A stretch of 64,000 nucleotides of DNA from Lichenicoccus sp963693035. GTDB lineage: Bacteria > Pseudomonadota > Alphaproteobacteria > Acetobacterales > Acetobacteraceae. Below, piece by piece: positions 1 to 10,548 of the stretch (the stretch's first letter is position 1; each line of letters opens with the position of its first letter). The position numbers and the translations under genes are program-made. The DNA lies in NCBI GenBank assembly GCA_963693035.2, contig CAXMMQ010000006.1, forward strand, positions 496,001 to 560,000. Direction: 5' to 3'. The notes below the pieces were generated by a model that saw only the letters and a list, made by a program, of their open reading frames with translations, was not told the DNA's origin and did no database searches.

Positions 1-205
1 CCTTTGCCTGTATGAACGACGTGACAACCGGAAGGATGCCTGGCGCCTCTTTTGTGCGCTGCGCCATTACGCCTCAACAACATGACTCACGCAGGCGTGC
101 GGGTTGCAGCCGGCCGGATGGATTGACCAGTGCTGAAACCGACGTACATCTGCGCCCAACCAATAATCAGACTGGACAGGCCAGGTACAGGGCCGGAAGC
201 ACGGG

Positions 206-877
206 ATGGACATTCAGACACGGTCGCATCGTTACCAGTCCTCGCGGGACACTATCCTGGCCACCTCTCGCGAGATATTTATGCGCAACGGCTACGTTGA
301 AGCCAGCATGGACACCATCGCGCAGCATTCCGGCGTCTCCAAGACCACGCTGTATGCGCATTTCGACAGCAAGGAGGCGCTGTTCAACCAGGTGGTGGCG
401 CGCGTGGTCGAGGAACGTGCCAGCCAGGAACTCGATGCCCTGCTCGACGTCGGCTCGGGACAGACGCTGCGGCAGCGACTGGTGACGATCGGCTGCCACA
501 TCCTGGAGCGCCTGCTCGATTCGGAAACCAGCGCGCTGATGCGGCTGTGCGTGATCGAAGGCGCCCGCATGCCGCGCCAGACCTATGACGGGTTGGGCGA
601 GTCGCATCGGCGACTGCTCGCGACGCTGGCCCGCTTCTTCCGCGATCACGCCCAGGGCGAAGGGCTGCGGATTGAGAATGCCGACGAGGCGGCCGACCTG
701 TTCGTGGTGCTGACGATGCGCGACTTCATGCTCGAGGCCATGCTGCCTTGGTCGGAGGTGAACACGACGAGCGCGCACCGGCAGAATGCCGAGCGGGTCG
801 CCGATACCATCCTAAGGCTCTACGGCTCGCCCGGCGGCAACGCGGTGACGCCGTTGGTCCGGCTGGACAGCGCATAG
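206..877 (+). CDS. TetR/AcrR family transcriptional regulator
   Basis: A 223-residue one-domain-plus-ligand-domain repressor. Residues about 14-63 form the TetR helix-turn-helix (seen: ILATSREIFMRNGY, then GVSKTTLYAHFDSKEALF), followed by an all-helical C-terminal region like that of AefR-type regulators. The family represses nearby or efflux genes until a small ligand binds. No obvious partner lies next to it: the following gene is on the other strand and overlaps its 3' end. The target is unknown; a broken RND efflux remnant lies near 61 kb, but no link can be shown. Confidence 0.9.
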   Translation: MDIQTRSHRYQSSRDTILATSREIFMRNGYVEASMDTIAQHSGVSKTTLYAHFDSKEALFNQVVARVVEERASQELDALLDVGSGQTLRQRLVTIGCHILERLLDSETSALMRLCVIEGARMPRQTYDGLGESHRRLLATLARFFRDHAQGEGLRIENADEAADLFVVLTMRDFMLEAMLPWSEVNTTSAHRQNAERVADTILRLYGSPGGNAVTPLVRLDSA

Positions 878-1284
878 GGCAAACGGTCGCGCTGCCAGCC
901 CCCACCGACGCTGATTGTCGTACCGTCGAGGAACTGCTTCTCGATCCCGATGCTGCCGCCCTGCGAAGAGATCCGAGGCGCGCTGCCCGACCGGTCCGGC
1001 AGGTCGGTGCGCGCCTGTCCCAGTGTCACGAACGCGCGGGTTCCGGTATTCCCGAGCAGTCCGCTCTCCAGCTCGATCGAGCTGGTCTGGGTATTGCGCG
1101 AGCCGTAGCCGACGCTCGCGACACCGCCCGGCGCCGGGCTCAAGGAGCCGGGCTCAACCGGAGCAAGACTGTAGGAGCCGGGCGAAGCCAGGAGGTCCGC
1201 TTGCCGCGCCGACGCGGTGCCGAATGCCAACGCGGCCGCGAAAGCTGCAAAGGGAGCGACAAGAGCCAGCGGAGCCTGTCTCAA
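820..1284 (-). CDS. small exported protein of unknown function, possibly 5'-truncated
   Basis: A 154-residue reading frame starting at a TTG (1284). It opens with a signal-peptide-like stretch (LALVAPFAAFAAALAFGTASA) and continues as a Gly/Ser-rich protein ending in alternating segments (GSIGIEKQF, TTISVGGGW) that resemble outer-membrane beta strands. I recognise no family. Its 3' end overlaps the convergent TetR gene by 58 bases. A copy of an intergenic repeat lies directly upstream (1299-1425) and may have replaced the original start, since no ATG with a ribosome site is present. It may be a remnant. Confidence 0.45.
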   Translation of the reverse strand: MRQAPLALVAPFAAFAAALAFGTASARQADLLASPGSYSLAPVEPGSLSPAPGGVASVGYGSRNTQTSSIELESGLLGNTGTRAFVTLGQARTDLPDRSGSAPRISSQGGSIGIEKQFLDGTTISVGGGWQRDRLPYALSSRTNGVTALPPGEP

Positions 1285-1298
1285 AACGCCTGATGCTG

Positions 1299-1425
1299 GG
1301 CCGGCGCGTCTTTCCGAACACCGAAGCGCAGCGGCCGTCCGGCCGTAAGCACCGGAGCGCAGGAAAGGCGCCCAACCCTGAAAGGCGGGGGATCGCCAGC
1401 AGCAGATGTGTTGAAGCAGGCTCAA
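1299..1425. repeat. intergenic repeat, copy A
   Basis: About 127 bp between the small exported gene and pyk. It aligns along its length with 5718-5844: shared blocks are CCGGCGCGTCTTTCCGA, AGCGGCCG, AGCACCGGAGC and GGATCGCC. Copies differ by substitutions and short indels, so this is an old dispersed element, not a recent duplication. It carries no convincing reading frame. Confidence 0.7.
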
Positions 1426-2861
1426 GGAACCCGGACAATGCGCAGCGAGTTCGTGCTCCCCGCCTTGCCGAACGGCACGCCGGCCACCACCACCACCGCA
1501 TCGCCGGTCGCAGCCAGGCCGTTCTCGCGGGCGAGGACGGCGGCGACCTGCACCACATGGCCGAAGGTCACGTCGTCGGAGCCCTGGTCGGCCACGCACG
1601 AGCGCACGCCCCAGACCAGCGACAGCCGGCGCGCGGCTTCCGCATTGCCGGCAAGTCCCAGCACCGGGCATTCCGGCCGCTCGCGCGCGATGCGCAGCGC
1701 GCTGCGCCCCGACAGGGTGTAGGCGACGATCACCTTGGCGGCCACCGTCTGCGCCACCTGCTGCGCCGCCGCCGCGATGGCGTCCGCCGCATAATGCTCC
1801 GGCGCCGGACGCGACGCCTGCATCAGCGCCTGCCAGCCGGCGTCGCGCTCCACCCGGGTCACGATGCGGCCCATGATCTCGACCGCCTCCTCGGGATACT
1901 GGCCGGCCGCCGTCTCGGCCGACAGCATCACCGCGTCGGCGCCGTCGAATACTGCGGTCGCCACGTCGGAGGCCTCGGCGCGGGTCGGCGCCGGCGAGGA
2001 GATCATGCTCTCCAGCATCTGGGTCGCCACCACCACCGGCTTGCCGAGCAGGCGCGCCTCGCGGACGATGCGCTTCTGCACCAGCGGCACCTCCTCGGGC
2101 GGCAGCTCCACGCCGAGGTCGCCGCGCGCCACCATCACGCAATCCGACAGCGCCAGGATCTCGCCGAGATTGTCGAGCGCCTGCGGTTTCTCGATCTTGG
2201 TCATGATCCAGGCGCGGTTGCCGATGATCGCGCGCGCCTCCTGCACGTCGGCGGGGCGTTGCACGAAAGAAAGCCCTACATAGTCGACGCCGTGCGCCAG
2301 CGCGAAATCGAGGTCGATGCGGTCCTTGGTGGTCAGCGCCGGGATCGGCAGCACCACGTCGGGCACGTTGACACCCTTGCGGTCGGACAGGATGCCGCCG
2401 GTGATCACCTCGGTGACCAGGTAGTCGGCCCCCTTCTCCAGCACCCGCAGCCGCAGCTTGCCGTCATCGAGCAGCAGCAGCGAGCCGACCTGCGCCGCCT
2501 CGATGATCTCCGGATGCGGCAGGTTGACCCGGTCGGCGGTGCCGAGCGCCGGGTCGAGGTCGAGGCGGAAGCGGGTGCCGTGCGCGAGTGCGGCGCGTCC
2601 CGCCTCGAACTGGCCGACCCTGAGCTTGGGGCCCTGCACGTCGGCGAGGATGCCGATCGGGCGGCCGCTGCGTGCCTCCAGGTCGCGGATCATCGAGATC
2701 CGGCTGGCATGGTCCTCGTGGCTGCCGTGCGAGAAGTTCAGCCTGAACACGTCGACGCCTGCATCGAACAGGCGCTCGATCATCGCCGCCGTCGAACTGG
2801 CCGGCCCGAGTGTGGAGACGATCTTGGTGCGGCGCTGCTGGCCCGGCTTGGTGGTTGGCAT
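1422..2861 (-). CDS. pyk: pyruvate kinase
   Basis: Cytoplasmic glycolytic enzyme converting phosphoenolpyruvate and ADP to pyruvate and ATP. The 479 residues are full length for the bacterial family. Seen: N-terminal RRTKIVSTLGPAS, the catalytic-lysine signature IMTKIEKP, the Mg-binding VMVARGDLGVE, and DAVMLSAETAAGQYPEEAV, followed by the C-terminal alpha/beta domain. The start is the ATG before PTTKPGQQRRTKI. It lies 36 bp downstream of the SH3 gene on the same strand and is probably the last gene of that run. Confidence 0.97.
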   Translation of the reverse strand: MPTTKPGQQRRTKIVSTLGPASSTAAMIERLFDAGVDVFRLNFSHGSHEDHASRISMIRDLEARSGRPIGILADVQGPKLRVGQFEAGRAALAHGTRFRLDLDPALGTADRVNLPHPEIIEAAQVGSLLLLDDGKLRLRVLEKGADYLVTEVITGGILSDRKGVNVPDVVLPIPALTTKDRIDLDFALAHGVDYVGLSFVQRPADVQEARAIIGNRAWIMTKIEKPQALDNLGEILALSDCVMVARGDLGVELPPEEVPLVQKRIVREARLLGKPVVVATQMLESMISSPAPTRAEASDVATAVFDGADAVMLSAETAAGQYPEEAVEIMGRIVTRVERDAGWQALMQASRPAPEHYAADAIAAAAQQVAQTVAAKVIVAYTLSGRSALRIARERPECPVLGLAGNAEAARRLSLVWGVRSCVADQGSDDVTFGHVVQVAAVLARENGLAATGDAVVVVAGVPFGKAGSTNSLRIVRVP

Positions 2862-2897
2862 TCTCGAGGCCTTTGCTTCTAAAGTCAGGGCGGCGTG

Positions 2898-3692
2898 TCA
2901 GGGCGGCGTAATCGTCTCGTTCGGCAGGAGCCCGAAGAGCGCGGATCGCTGCAACCAGCCGCTGTAGTTGTGCACGGAGACCCGACACCACGCCGAACCG
3001 GCCGGGCAGGCACGCAACCGGCCTATTACCCCCGGTCGCAGTATCGCCACAACACCCGCGTCCTCCTGGGGGTCGTCGCGCATGACCGCGCCGGGACCGC
3101 GATCGGTGCTGTCCGACGTGGTGACGACGAAGCTGCGGTTGCCGACCAGGGTGGCCTGGTGCACCCAGCCGCGCACCCCGTCGGCGTCCTCGACCAGCCG
3201 CCAGACGTCGAACTCGCGCACGATCTCAACCGGCAGTTCGCGCCGCTTGTAGAGCCACAGGATCGGGTAGCGGGTGCCGGGGCCGGACCGCATGTTGACC
3301 TCATCGGCACGCAAGGACGCAAAGCGCGGCAGCGGCAGGTTGGTGCTGGTGCCGCGGTTGACCGGCACCGGCGGCGGTGGCGCCGCGGGCGGCGGTACCG
3401 GTGCCGGCAGCGGGACCACCACCGGCGGGGGCGGTGGACGAACGGGATGCACCGGGTGGTGGACCGCATGGCCATGCACGACCCGATGGTGCCGGTGCCG
3501 CTCGCGCGGATGCGCGGGATGATGCCCGGCCGCATTCTGCCGAGGGCCTCCCTGTTGCGCGCCGGTCTGTTGCGCGCCTTCCTGCCGGGCCGAGGCATGG
3601 GCGGCGGCCAGCGCGCAGCATCCAGACAGCAGCACGACCCGCAACAGGTGCGCCGCAACCCTCGATGACCCGCGGCAGGTTGGCATCAGCAT
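2898..3692 (-). CDS. exported SH3-domain protein
   Basis: About 264 residues from the ATG at 3692. A signal peptide (VVLLSGCCALAAAHASA) is followed by a low-complexity Gln/His/Pro-rich linker with a long Pro/Val run, then two bacterial SH3-like repeats: ADEVNMRSGPGTRYPILWLY..VWRLVE..GVRGWVH, and a second ending in WCRVSVHNYSGWLQRSALFG. The family (SH3b, DUF1058-like) is periplasmic and thought to bind cell-wall or protein ligands. It lies between the DsrE-like gene and pyk on the same strand. Longer upstream starts exist but would bury the signal peptide. Confidence 0.8.
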   Translation of the reverse strand: MLMPTCRGSSRVAAHLLRVVLLSGCCALAAAHASARQEGAQQTGAQQGGPRQNAAGHHPAHPRERHRHHRVVHGHAVHHPVHPVRPPPPPVVVPLPAPVPPPAAPPPPVPVNRGTSTNLPLPRFASLRADEVNMRSGPGTRYPILWLYKRRELPVEIVREFDVWRLVEDADGVRGWVHQATLVGNRSFVVTTSDSTDRGPGAVMRDDPQEDAGVVAILRPGVIGRLRACPAGSAWCRVSVHNYSGWLQRSALFGLLPNETITPP

Positions 3693-3768
3693 CGGGGCAT
3701 CCGTGCCAACACCGCACCGGTTGGGCAAGAGGCAGCCCCGGAGTCGTGCAGCCCGTCGTGTGACAACA

Positions 3769-3785
3769 CGTCTCAAAACGAGACG
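3769..3785. terminator. short perfect stem-loop at the DsrE-like gene end
   Basis: CGTCTC-AAAAC-GAGACG: a 6-bp stem with a 5-base loop across the last codons and stop of the DsrE-like gene. No U-run follows. It may protect or end the transcript ahead of the SH3 gene. Confidence 0.3.
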
Positions 3786-4156
3786 ATCTGACCGCCGGCC
3801 ACCGCTTCAAGGAAGCTCGCGATGCCCGACATCTCGGCGGCGGCCAGCAGCAGCGCAGGATCGAGCGCCTGTCCGCGCAACCCCGCCTCGCAGGCGAGCA
3901 GGCGGACGTCGAGGGCCAGCGCGGCGTCCCGCAGCGCGTCCAGCCCGGCCACCCCGCGACCGGTCAGCACAGCATCGTGCGCGGCATCCGCGAGCCCGCT
4001 CCAGTCGCGACACAGAGCATGCAGCCCGGCGCCGCTGGCGAACAGGATGACGGTGCGATCCATCGCCGCCGCGCCGGCTGCCATCGAAAAGGCGAAGTGC
4101 GCCCCCGCGTGGCTGCCATCGAGCAGCACCACCCCGAGGCTCGCCCCCGGCCTCAT
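3773..4156 (-). CDS. DsrE/DsrF-like small protein
   Basis: 127 residues from the ATG at 4156; a GTG at 4168 overlapping the moeB-like stop is an alternative start. Features of the DsrE/F fold are seen: an initial strand VVLLDGSHAGAHFAFSMA, a second strand DRTVILFASGAGLHAL and a cysteine strand VRLLACEAGLRG. Relatives act in sulfur relay or are of unknown role. It follows directly on a MoeB/ThiF-type gene, which fits sulfur-carrier chemistry, but function here is inference. The coding end falls in a perfect 6-bp stem (3769-3785). Confidence 0.65.
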   Translation of the reverse strand: MRPGASLGVVLLDGSHAGAHFAFSMAAGAAAMDRTVILFASGAGLHALCRDWSGLADAAHDAVLTGRGVAGLDALRDAALALDVRLLACEAGLRGQALDPALLLAAAEMSGIASFLEAVAGGQIVSF

Positions 4157-4164
4157 GCGGGGAC

Positions 4165-4935
4165 TCACGAGGAGGGCTCCGCATGGCCCAGTGGGCAGTG
4201 CGGATCGGCCGGCACCCTGATCATGGTGAAGCGCATCGAGAGCGCGTCCCACAGCAGCAGCCGCCCGGCCATGCTCTCGCCGATGCCGACGATCTCCTTG
4301 ACTGCCTCGCTGGCCTGCATCGTGCCCAGCACGCCGGTGATCGCGCCCAGCACCCCGGCCTCGGCGCAGGACGGCACCAGTCCGGGTTCGGGCGCCTCCG
4401 GATACAGGCAGCGGTAGCAGGGGCCACCACGATGCGGCCGGAAGGTCGAAAGCTGGCCCTCGAAGCGCAGCACCGAGGCCGAGATGAGGGTGCGGCCGGC
4501 TCGCACGCAGGCGTCCGCCACGAGGTAGCGGCTGGCGAAGTTGTCGGTGCCGTCGCAGACGAGATCGTAGGCGCCGACCAGCGAATGGACATTGCCGGCA
4601 TCGAGACGCACCGCATGCGCCTGCACAAGTATTTCCGGGTTGAGCGCCAGCATCGCTTCCCTGGCGGAGGCGACCTTGGCGGCGCCGATACGCGCGTGAC
4701 TGTGCGCGATCTGGCGCTGCAGGTTCGACAGCTCGACGACGTCGTCATCGACCAGCCCGATGGTGCCGACGCCGGCGGCCGCCAGGTAGAGGGCGAGCGG
4801 CGAGCCGAGGCCGCCGGCGCCCACCACCAGCACGCGGGCGGCGCGCAGCCTGGCCTGGCCGACGCCGCCAATCTCGCCGAGCAGGATGTGCCTGGAGTAG
4901 CGCTGCACTTCCGCTTCCGAGAAGGTCAGGTCCAT
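4165..4935 (-). CDS. MoeB/ThiF-family adenylyltransferase
   Basis: 256 residues. E1-like enzymes of this family adenylate the C-terminal glycine of MoaD, ThiS or similar sulfur carriers. Seen: nucleotide loop GAGGLGS (residues 39-45), the LSNLQRQ arginine region, DGTDNFASRYL, CYRC zinc pair, and the conserved PSCAEAGVLG cysteine. Odd point: the second zinc pair, normally CxxC near the C-terminus, reads HCPLGH, so His may replace Cys. The start at 4935 precedes LTFSEAEVQRYSRHILL, the usual N-terminus. No moaD or thiS is adjacent, so the partner is undetermined. Confidence 0.88.
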   Translation of the reverse strand: MDLTFSEAEVQRYSRHILLGEIGGVGQARLRAARVLVVGAGGLGSPLALYLAAAGVGTIGLVDDDVVELSNLQRQIAHSHARIGAAKVASAREAMLALNPEILVQAHAVRLDAGNVHSLVGAYDLVCDGTDNFASRYLVADACVRAGRTLISASVLRFEGQLSTFRPHRGGPCYRCLYPEAPEPGLVPSCAEAGVLGAITGVLGTMQASEAVKEIVGIGESMAGRLLLWDALSMRFTMIRVPADPHCPLGHAEPSS

Positions 4936-5075
4936 CCGGCTCCCGCTGGGCTGCGCCCCGTTATCGTCATGATAAATGTGGGTGACCGGGCAAAAATTCA
5001 TACAGTCTCAACATCTGGTGAGTCATAGTCGGTTCGACCGGGCTTCATCCGGTTGACGCCCGAAGGACGCCTACG

Positions 5076-5642
5076 ATGCCTCGACCAGGATCAATGCCGC
5101 CGGTCGCACGCAGCCGCAGGAGCCGTCGCGCGCGGCGGGTCGCGATCTCAACCCTGGCGCTGTCCGGCATGATGTTCGCGTCGTCCCCCTATGTCGCGCT
5201 CTGGTCGGCCGGCTATGCCGTCAGCCACCATGACCGATCGGCGCTGCGCGGCTCGCTTGACTGGCAGCAGGTCCGGCTCAGCCTCAAGCATTCTTTCGGT
5301 CTGGCGTCTCCGGTGCGTCAGGTGGCGCAGCAGGACGAGCTTCCGGACTTCGGCGAGAGCTTCGCGACCAACGTCGCCTCCGGGATGATCGACGACGACA
5401 TCACCCCCGAGCGGCTGGACGGCATGCTGAGCCGGATCCCCGCCGGCACCCGCGCCGCCCGCATGCCGCACGGCTTCTTCACCGGCCCGGCCAGCTTCAC
5501 CGCCGACATCCCGGTCGCGAACTCGGCACCGGTGCAGATCTCCATGCGCATCGAGCAGTGGCACTGGAAGATCACCGCGATCGACCTGCCGGCATCCCTG
5601 CTGGCGCCCCCCGCGCAGACCCGGTTCGCCCAGCGCAGCTGA
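5076..5642 (+). CDS. DUF2939-like membrane-anchored protein
   Basis: 188 residues. An Arg-rich N-terminus is followed by one hydrophobic segment (ISTLALSGMMFASSPYVALWSAG), then the pattern typical of DUF2939: a small-residue/Tyr stretch, HDRSALRGSLDWQQVRLSLK, and a C-terminal beta region ending IEQWHWKITAIDLP. It is likely an exported or inner-membrane-anchored protein. Function is unknown for the family. It is transcribed alone, divergent from the moeB-like gene. Confidence 0.7.
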   Translation: MPRPGSMPPVARSRRSRRARRVAISTLALSGMMFASSPYVALWSAGYAVSHHDRSALRGSLDWQQVRLSLKHSFGLASPVRQVAQQDELPDFGESFATNVASGMIDDDITPERLDGMLSRIPAGTRAARMPHGFFTGPASFTADIPVANSAPVQISMRIEQWHWKITAIDLPASLLAPPAQTRFAQRS

Positions 5643-5717
5643 CCCTTATCAGCCGGCCCAATGGAGCAGGCCGCTGAAGAACTCCCGCTGCTGGATGAGA
5701 TCGATCCGCAGGACCAC

Positions 5718-5844
5718 GGCCGGCGCGTCTTTCCGAGCACCGGAGCGGAGCGGCCGCCCATTGCTTGAGAAGGGGGGCCGTGAGCACCGGAGCACAGGAC
5801 AGCCGTGTCGGATCGCCGGCAGCGGAAGTTCTTCAGCAGCCTGT
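5718..5844. repeat. intergenic repeat, copy B
   Basis: Second copy of the repeat seen at 1299-1425, lying between two convergent genes and running exactly up to the AGE epimerase stop codon. It contains CCGGCGCGTCTTTCCGAG, CACCGGAGCGGAGCGGCCG and GATCGCCGGCAGCGG. Its right end reads CAGCAGCCTGTC, close to the terminal inverted repeat of the IS1182-like element at 18169, so an origin from IS ends is possible. Confidence 0.7.
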
Positions 5845-6989
5845 CAGCCGTCCGCGATGCGCAGCAGGTCCTCGAACGCCACAATCAGGTGATAGAGCGT
5901 GCTGGCCGGCACCACCTCGGCGCGCGCTTCGCCCTCGGCGTCGAACTGGTCGATCCAAAGGCCCGGCACGCGCGTGCCGAGATAGGTCTGCAGCACCGCA
6001 TCGGTGACCCGGGCAGCATCGTCATAGGCGCCGTTGGCGAGATGCGCCTTGATCAGCTCGGTCTGCGGCCAGGTGCGTCGCGTCCGGCGAAGCTGCTGCC
6101 CGGATTTGCGGCACTCGTCGATGGCGAAGCCGTCCGCGCCGAGGCCGTGCCGCAGGCCGAAGCGGTAGAGCGCATCGGCCTGCTGGCGGAAGTTGCGGCC
6201 GCCCAGGTCGCTGAGCCTGTGCAGCAGCCAGGACCACTCGAAATGATGCCCCGGCTCGACGCTGTCGCCCGCCTCGCCTTCCGCCAGTCTGAGGTCGGGC
6301 GAGAAATACTCGCCCAGTGTGCCGGCGGCGTGGTCGAAGAAGCGGGTCTCGAACAGGGTCGCTATGGTGTCGGCGCGATCCAGCCAACCGCGCTCGCCGG
6401 TGGCGAGATGCCAGACCAGCATCGCCTCCATCAGGTGCATGTGCGGGTTGGACCGGCGCGGCAGCGACGCCGGCAGCCCCTCGAAATAGCCGCCCGCCTT
6501 CCTGTCGGCGACGTCGCGATCCAGGAACGCCATCGTGCGCTCTGCGAGACCCAGCGCCTCGCCGAAGCCGACCTGGTAGGCGGCCGCCAGCCCGAACAGC
6601 ATGAAGGCCTGGTCGTAGGTGTCACGCAGCGTGTCCAGGGTCTGGCCGTCCGGCGTCAGCATGTGGATCCAGCCCGGCTTGGCGTCCGGACCCCAGCAGC
6701 GCGCCTCGACCGTCGCCAGCCCCCGCTTCAGTCCGATGCGCGCCGATTCATGGCCGGAGCCGAGGGCCTGGGCGAAACAGAAAAGCTGGCGCCCCTGCAC
6801 GCGCACCCGGCGCCGTGCCGAGAGGTCCGGATGGCCGGCGAAATCGAGCTGCTCGTAGAACAGGCCGTCGCCGTCGATGCCGCGCTCGATCCAGAGCGGC
6901 CAGGCGGCCTCGTTCAGCCAGCGCCGCACCCGACCCGCGGTGTCGCGCAGCCGGGTCTTGTCCGGCAGGCTGCTCGTCTCGGTCGACAT
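5844..6989 (-). CDS. AGE-family epimerase/isomerase
   Basis: 381 residues from the ATG at 6989. Members are (alpha/alpha)6-barrel sugar epimerases or isomerases (N-acylglucosamine 2-epimerase, mannose isomerase). Seen along the length: WPLWIERGID..GLFYEQLD, RRRVRVQGRQLFCFAQA, DTYDQAFMLFGLAAAY, NPHMHLMEAMLVWH, EPGHHFEWSWLL and RRTWPQTELIKAHL, which carry the usual catalytic His and Arg residues. Length is normal. Substrate specificity cannot be read from the sequence. It stands alone, divergent from the radical SAM gene. Confidence 0.88.
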   Translation of the reverse strand: MSTETSSLPDKTRLRDTAGRVRRWLNEAAWPLWIERGIDGDGLFYEQLDFAGHPDLSARRRVRVQGRQLFCFAQALGSGHESARIGLKRGLATVEARCWGPDAKPGWIHMLTPDGQTLDTLRDTYDQAFMLFGLAAAYQVGFGEALGLAERTMAFLDRDVADRKAGGYFEGLPASLPRRSNPHMHLMEAMLVWHLATGERGWLDRADTIATLFETRFFDHAAGTLGEYFSPDLRLAEGEAGDSVEPGHHFEWSWLLHRLSDLGGRNFRQQADALYRFGLRHGLGADGFAIDECRKSGQQLRRTRRTWPQTELIKAHLANGAYDDAARVTDAVLQTYLGTRVPGLWIDQFDAEGEARAEVVPASTLYHLIVAFEDLLRIADG

Positions 6990-7174
6990 CAACCCGTCTC
7001 CACCCGCGGCCTCCGGCCGGCGCACCAGGCAACGGCCGATCGGCTCTCACGTTTCCGGCAGTATCTCTAACGGGACCGGAGCCGCTGTCGAGAGAAACCC
7101 GGCGCGTGCCGGCACTGGCGGACGCATCCTGGAGTTGTGATGATCCGCCGCCACATCCGCTCTTGCCTGCTTAC

Positions 7175-7189
7175 GAACAATTCGGGAAC
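7175..7189 (+). promoter_or_regulatory. LexA (SOS) box, alphaproteobacterial type
   Basis: The sequence GAAC-AATTCGG-GAAC matches exactly the direct-repeat operator of alphaproteobacterial LexA (GTTC-N7-GTTC read on either strand). It ends 8 bp before the GTG start of the radical SAM gene, where bound repressor would block expression. This is a perfect match to a short consensus in the right place; binding is inferred. Confidence 0.7.
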
Positions 7190-7197
7190 ATGATCCC

Positions 7198-8427
7198 GTG
7201 GAACTGCTCAGCAAGCTAGAGATACTGGCGGATGCCGCGAAATACGACGCGTCCTGCGCCTCCAGCGGCACCGAGAAGCGCGACAGCCGCGGCGCAAAGG
7301 GGGGCGTCGGCTCGACCGAGGGCATGGGGATCTGCCACGCCTACGCGCCGGACGGCCGCTGCATCTCGCTGCTGAAGATCCTGCTGACCAACTCCTGCCT
7401 GTTCGAATGCGCGTACTGCATCAACCGCGCCTCGTCGAACGTGCGGCGCGCGCGCTTCACCGTGGACGAGGTGGTCCGGCTCACGCTCGGCTTCTACCGC
7501 CGCAACTGCATCGAGGGGCTGTTCCTGTCCTCGGGGATCATCCGCTCGCCGGACTACACCATGGAGCAGGTGATCGGGGTGGCCCGCACGCTGCGCGAGA
7601 CGCACGGCTTCCGAGGCTACATCCACCTCAAGACGATCCCGGACGCTGATCCGCTGCTGCTCGAGGAAGCCGGTCGCTGGGCCGACCGGTTGTCGATCAA
7701 TGTCGAGTTGCCGACCGAGAGCGCGCTTGCGGAGTACGCGCCGGAAAAGGACATGGGCGGCATACGGCGCTCGATGGGGCGGATCCGGCTCGGCATCGAC
7801 GCCGCACGCGAGAAGACCCCGCCGGGCCGGGCAAAGCCGCGCCGGTTCGCTCCGGCCGGGCAGTCCACCCAGATGATCATCGGCGCCGATGCGAGCTCGG
7901 ACCGCACCATCCTGCGCACCAGCACCAACCTGTACGGCTCGTACGGCCTGAAACGGGTGTACTACTCCGCCTTTTCACCGATCCCGGACGCGGCCGCAGC
8001 GCTGCCTTTGCAGCCGGCGCCGCTGCTGCGCGAGCACCGGCTCTATCAGGCGGACTGGCTGCTGCGGTTCTACGGCTTCGGCGTGGAGGAACTGACCACC
8101 GACCTTGCCGGCAATCTCGATCTCGAGCGCGACCCGAAGCTCGCCTGGGCGCTGGTGCATCGCGAGTTGTTCCCGGTCGACGTCAACCGCGCCGACCGCG
8201 AGGCGCTGCTGCGGGTACCCGGTTTCGGGGTGAAATCCGTCGGACGCATCCTGACCGCGCGACGTCACCGCCGGCTGCGCATGGACGACCTCGCCCGGCT
8301 GCGCATCTCGATCGCCGCCATCGCACCCTTTGTGGTGGCGGCCGATCACACGCCGCGGGCGGAGCTGGACAGCCTCCGCCTGTCGGCACGGATCAGCAGG
8401 AAACCGGCGCAGCTCAGCCTGCTTTGA
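7198..8427 (+). CDS. putative DNA modification/repair radical SAM protein
   Basis: 409 residues from a GTG start. The SplB-related family (TIGR03916-like) is named for DNA modification or repair. Seen: the 4Fe-4S motif CLFECAYC in LLTNSCLFECAYCINRAS, downstream barrel segments (LFLSSGIIRSPDYTMEQV, HLKTIPDADPLLLEEAGRW, QMIIGADASSDRTIL), and a C-terminal helix-hairpin-helix (VNRADREALLRVPGFGVKSVGRI), a DNA-binding element. The UdgX gene starts 7 bp downstream, the usual partner of this family. A LexA box in front suggests SOS induction. The precise chemistry is unknown. Confidence 0.9.
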   Translation: MELLSKLEILADAAKYDASCASSGTEKRDSRGAKGGVGSTEGMGICHAYAPDGRCISLLKILLTNSCLFECAYCINRASSNVRRARFTVDEVVRLTLGFYRRNCIEGLFLSSGIIRSPDYTMEQVIGVARTLRETHGFRGYIHLKTIPDADPLLLEEAGRWADRLSINVELPTESALAEYAPEKDMGGIRRSMGRIRLGIDAAREKTPPGRAKPRRFAPAGQSTQMIIGADASSDRTILRTSTNLYGSYGLKRVYYSAFSPIPDAAAALPLQPAPLLREHRLYQADWLLRFYGFGVEELTTDLAGNLDLERDPKLAWALVHRELFPVDVNRADREALLRVPGFGVKSVGRILTARRHRRLRMDDLARLRISIAAIAPFVVAADHTPRAELDSLRLSARISRKPAQLSLL

Positions 8428-8434
8428 AGCCGGC

Positions 8435-9895
<1,461 letters not shown>

Positions 9896-10548
9896 TCCAG
9901 GGCGGGCGCCGACAGCCGAGGCGGCTGGGCAAAGATGTCGATCGGCACGCCACTGAACGATTGCAGCGGCAGCGCCTCGCCCGCCGGCAGGCCCGGCGCC
10001 TGCGCCGCCGCACCTTCGACCGCCGTGACCGTGGTGGCCGCCACGGTGGCCGGCGTGCCGGACAGCAAGGTGATGCTGCCCTGGTATTGCGAGGCCGAGG
10101 TCGAGCTGCTCAGGGTGGCGATCTCCTGGCTGAGATACCCGTCGATACCGACATAGTCCTTGAGCGTCTGCTCGAGGTCGGGCTGCGACGGCAGCAGGAT
10201 CAGCGCCTCGCAGATCGCAAGCTGCTGCAGGTCCAGGCCGCGGATGCGGTCGGAGATCGCCTGGGTGCTGTCGCTGAACGAGACCCCGCCGACCTGCGCC
10301 TTGACCACCGCGCCGAACGGCAGCGTGATGCCGCTGAGGCTGAAGGTGTCGGAGCGCGGGTCGTAGAGCTGCCGGCAGACCAGGCGGACCTTCTGCACGG
10401 CGCCGCCGGGCTCCGGCACGTCGACATAGCCGCGCATGACGACGTTCGGGTCGCAGGCGGCGAGGCACAGCAGCAGGATCGCGGCAATCCGGGTCACGCA
10501 CATGTCCTGGCCTCGCCCCGCCGCAGGCCGGCGTGCTTCCAGCCAAGG

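Noticed and set aside
1..205. Plus-strand frame starting at 12
   Set aside because: Its codons overlap the TetR gene in another frame and show no homology; the first 205 bases hold no gene I can support.
820..2142. A 440-residue minus-strand reading frame covering pyk and the upstream small gene
   Set aside because: Its N-terminal two thirds is an out-of-frame reading of pyruvate kinase with Arg/Gly/Ala-rich composition. Only the last part (820-1284) looks like a protein, and is listed separately.
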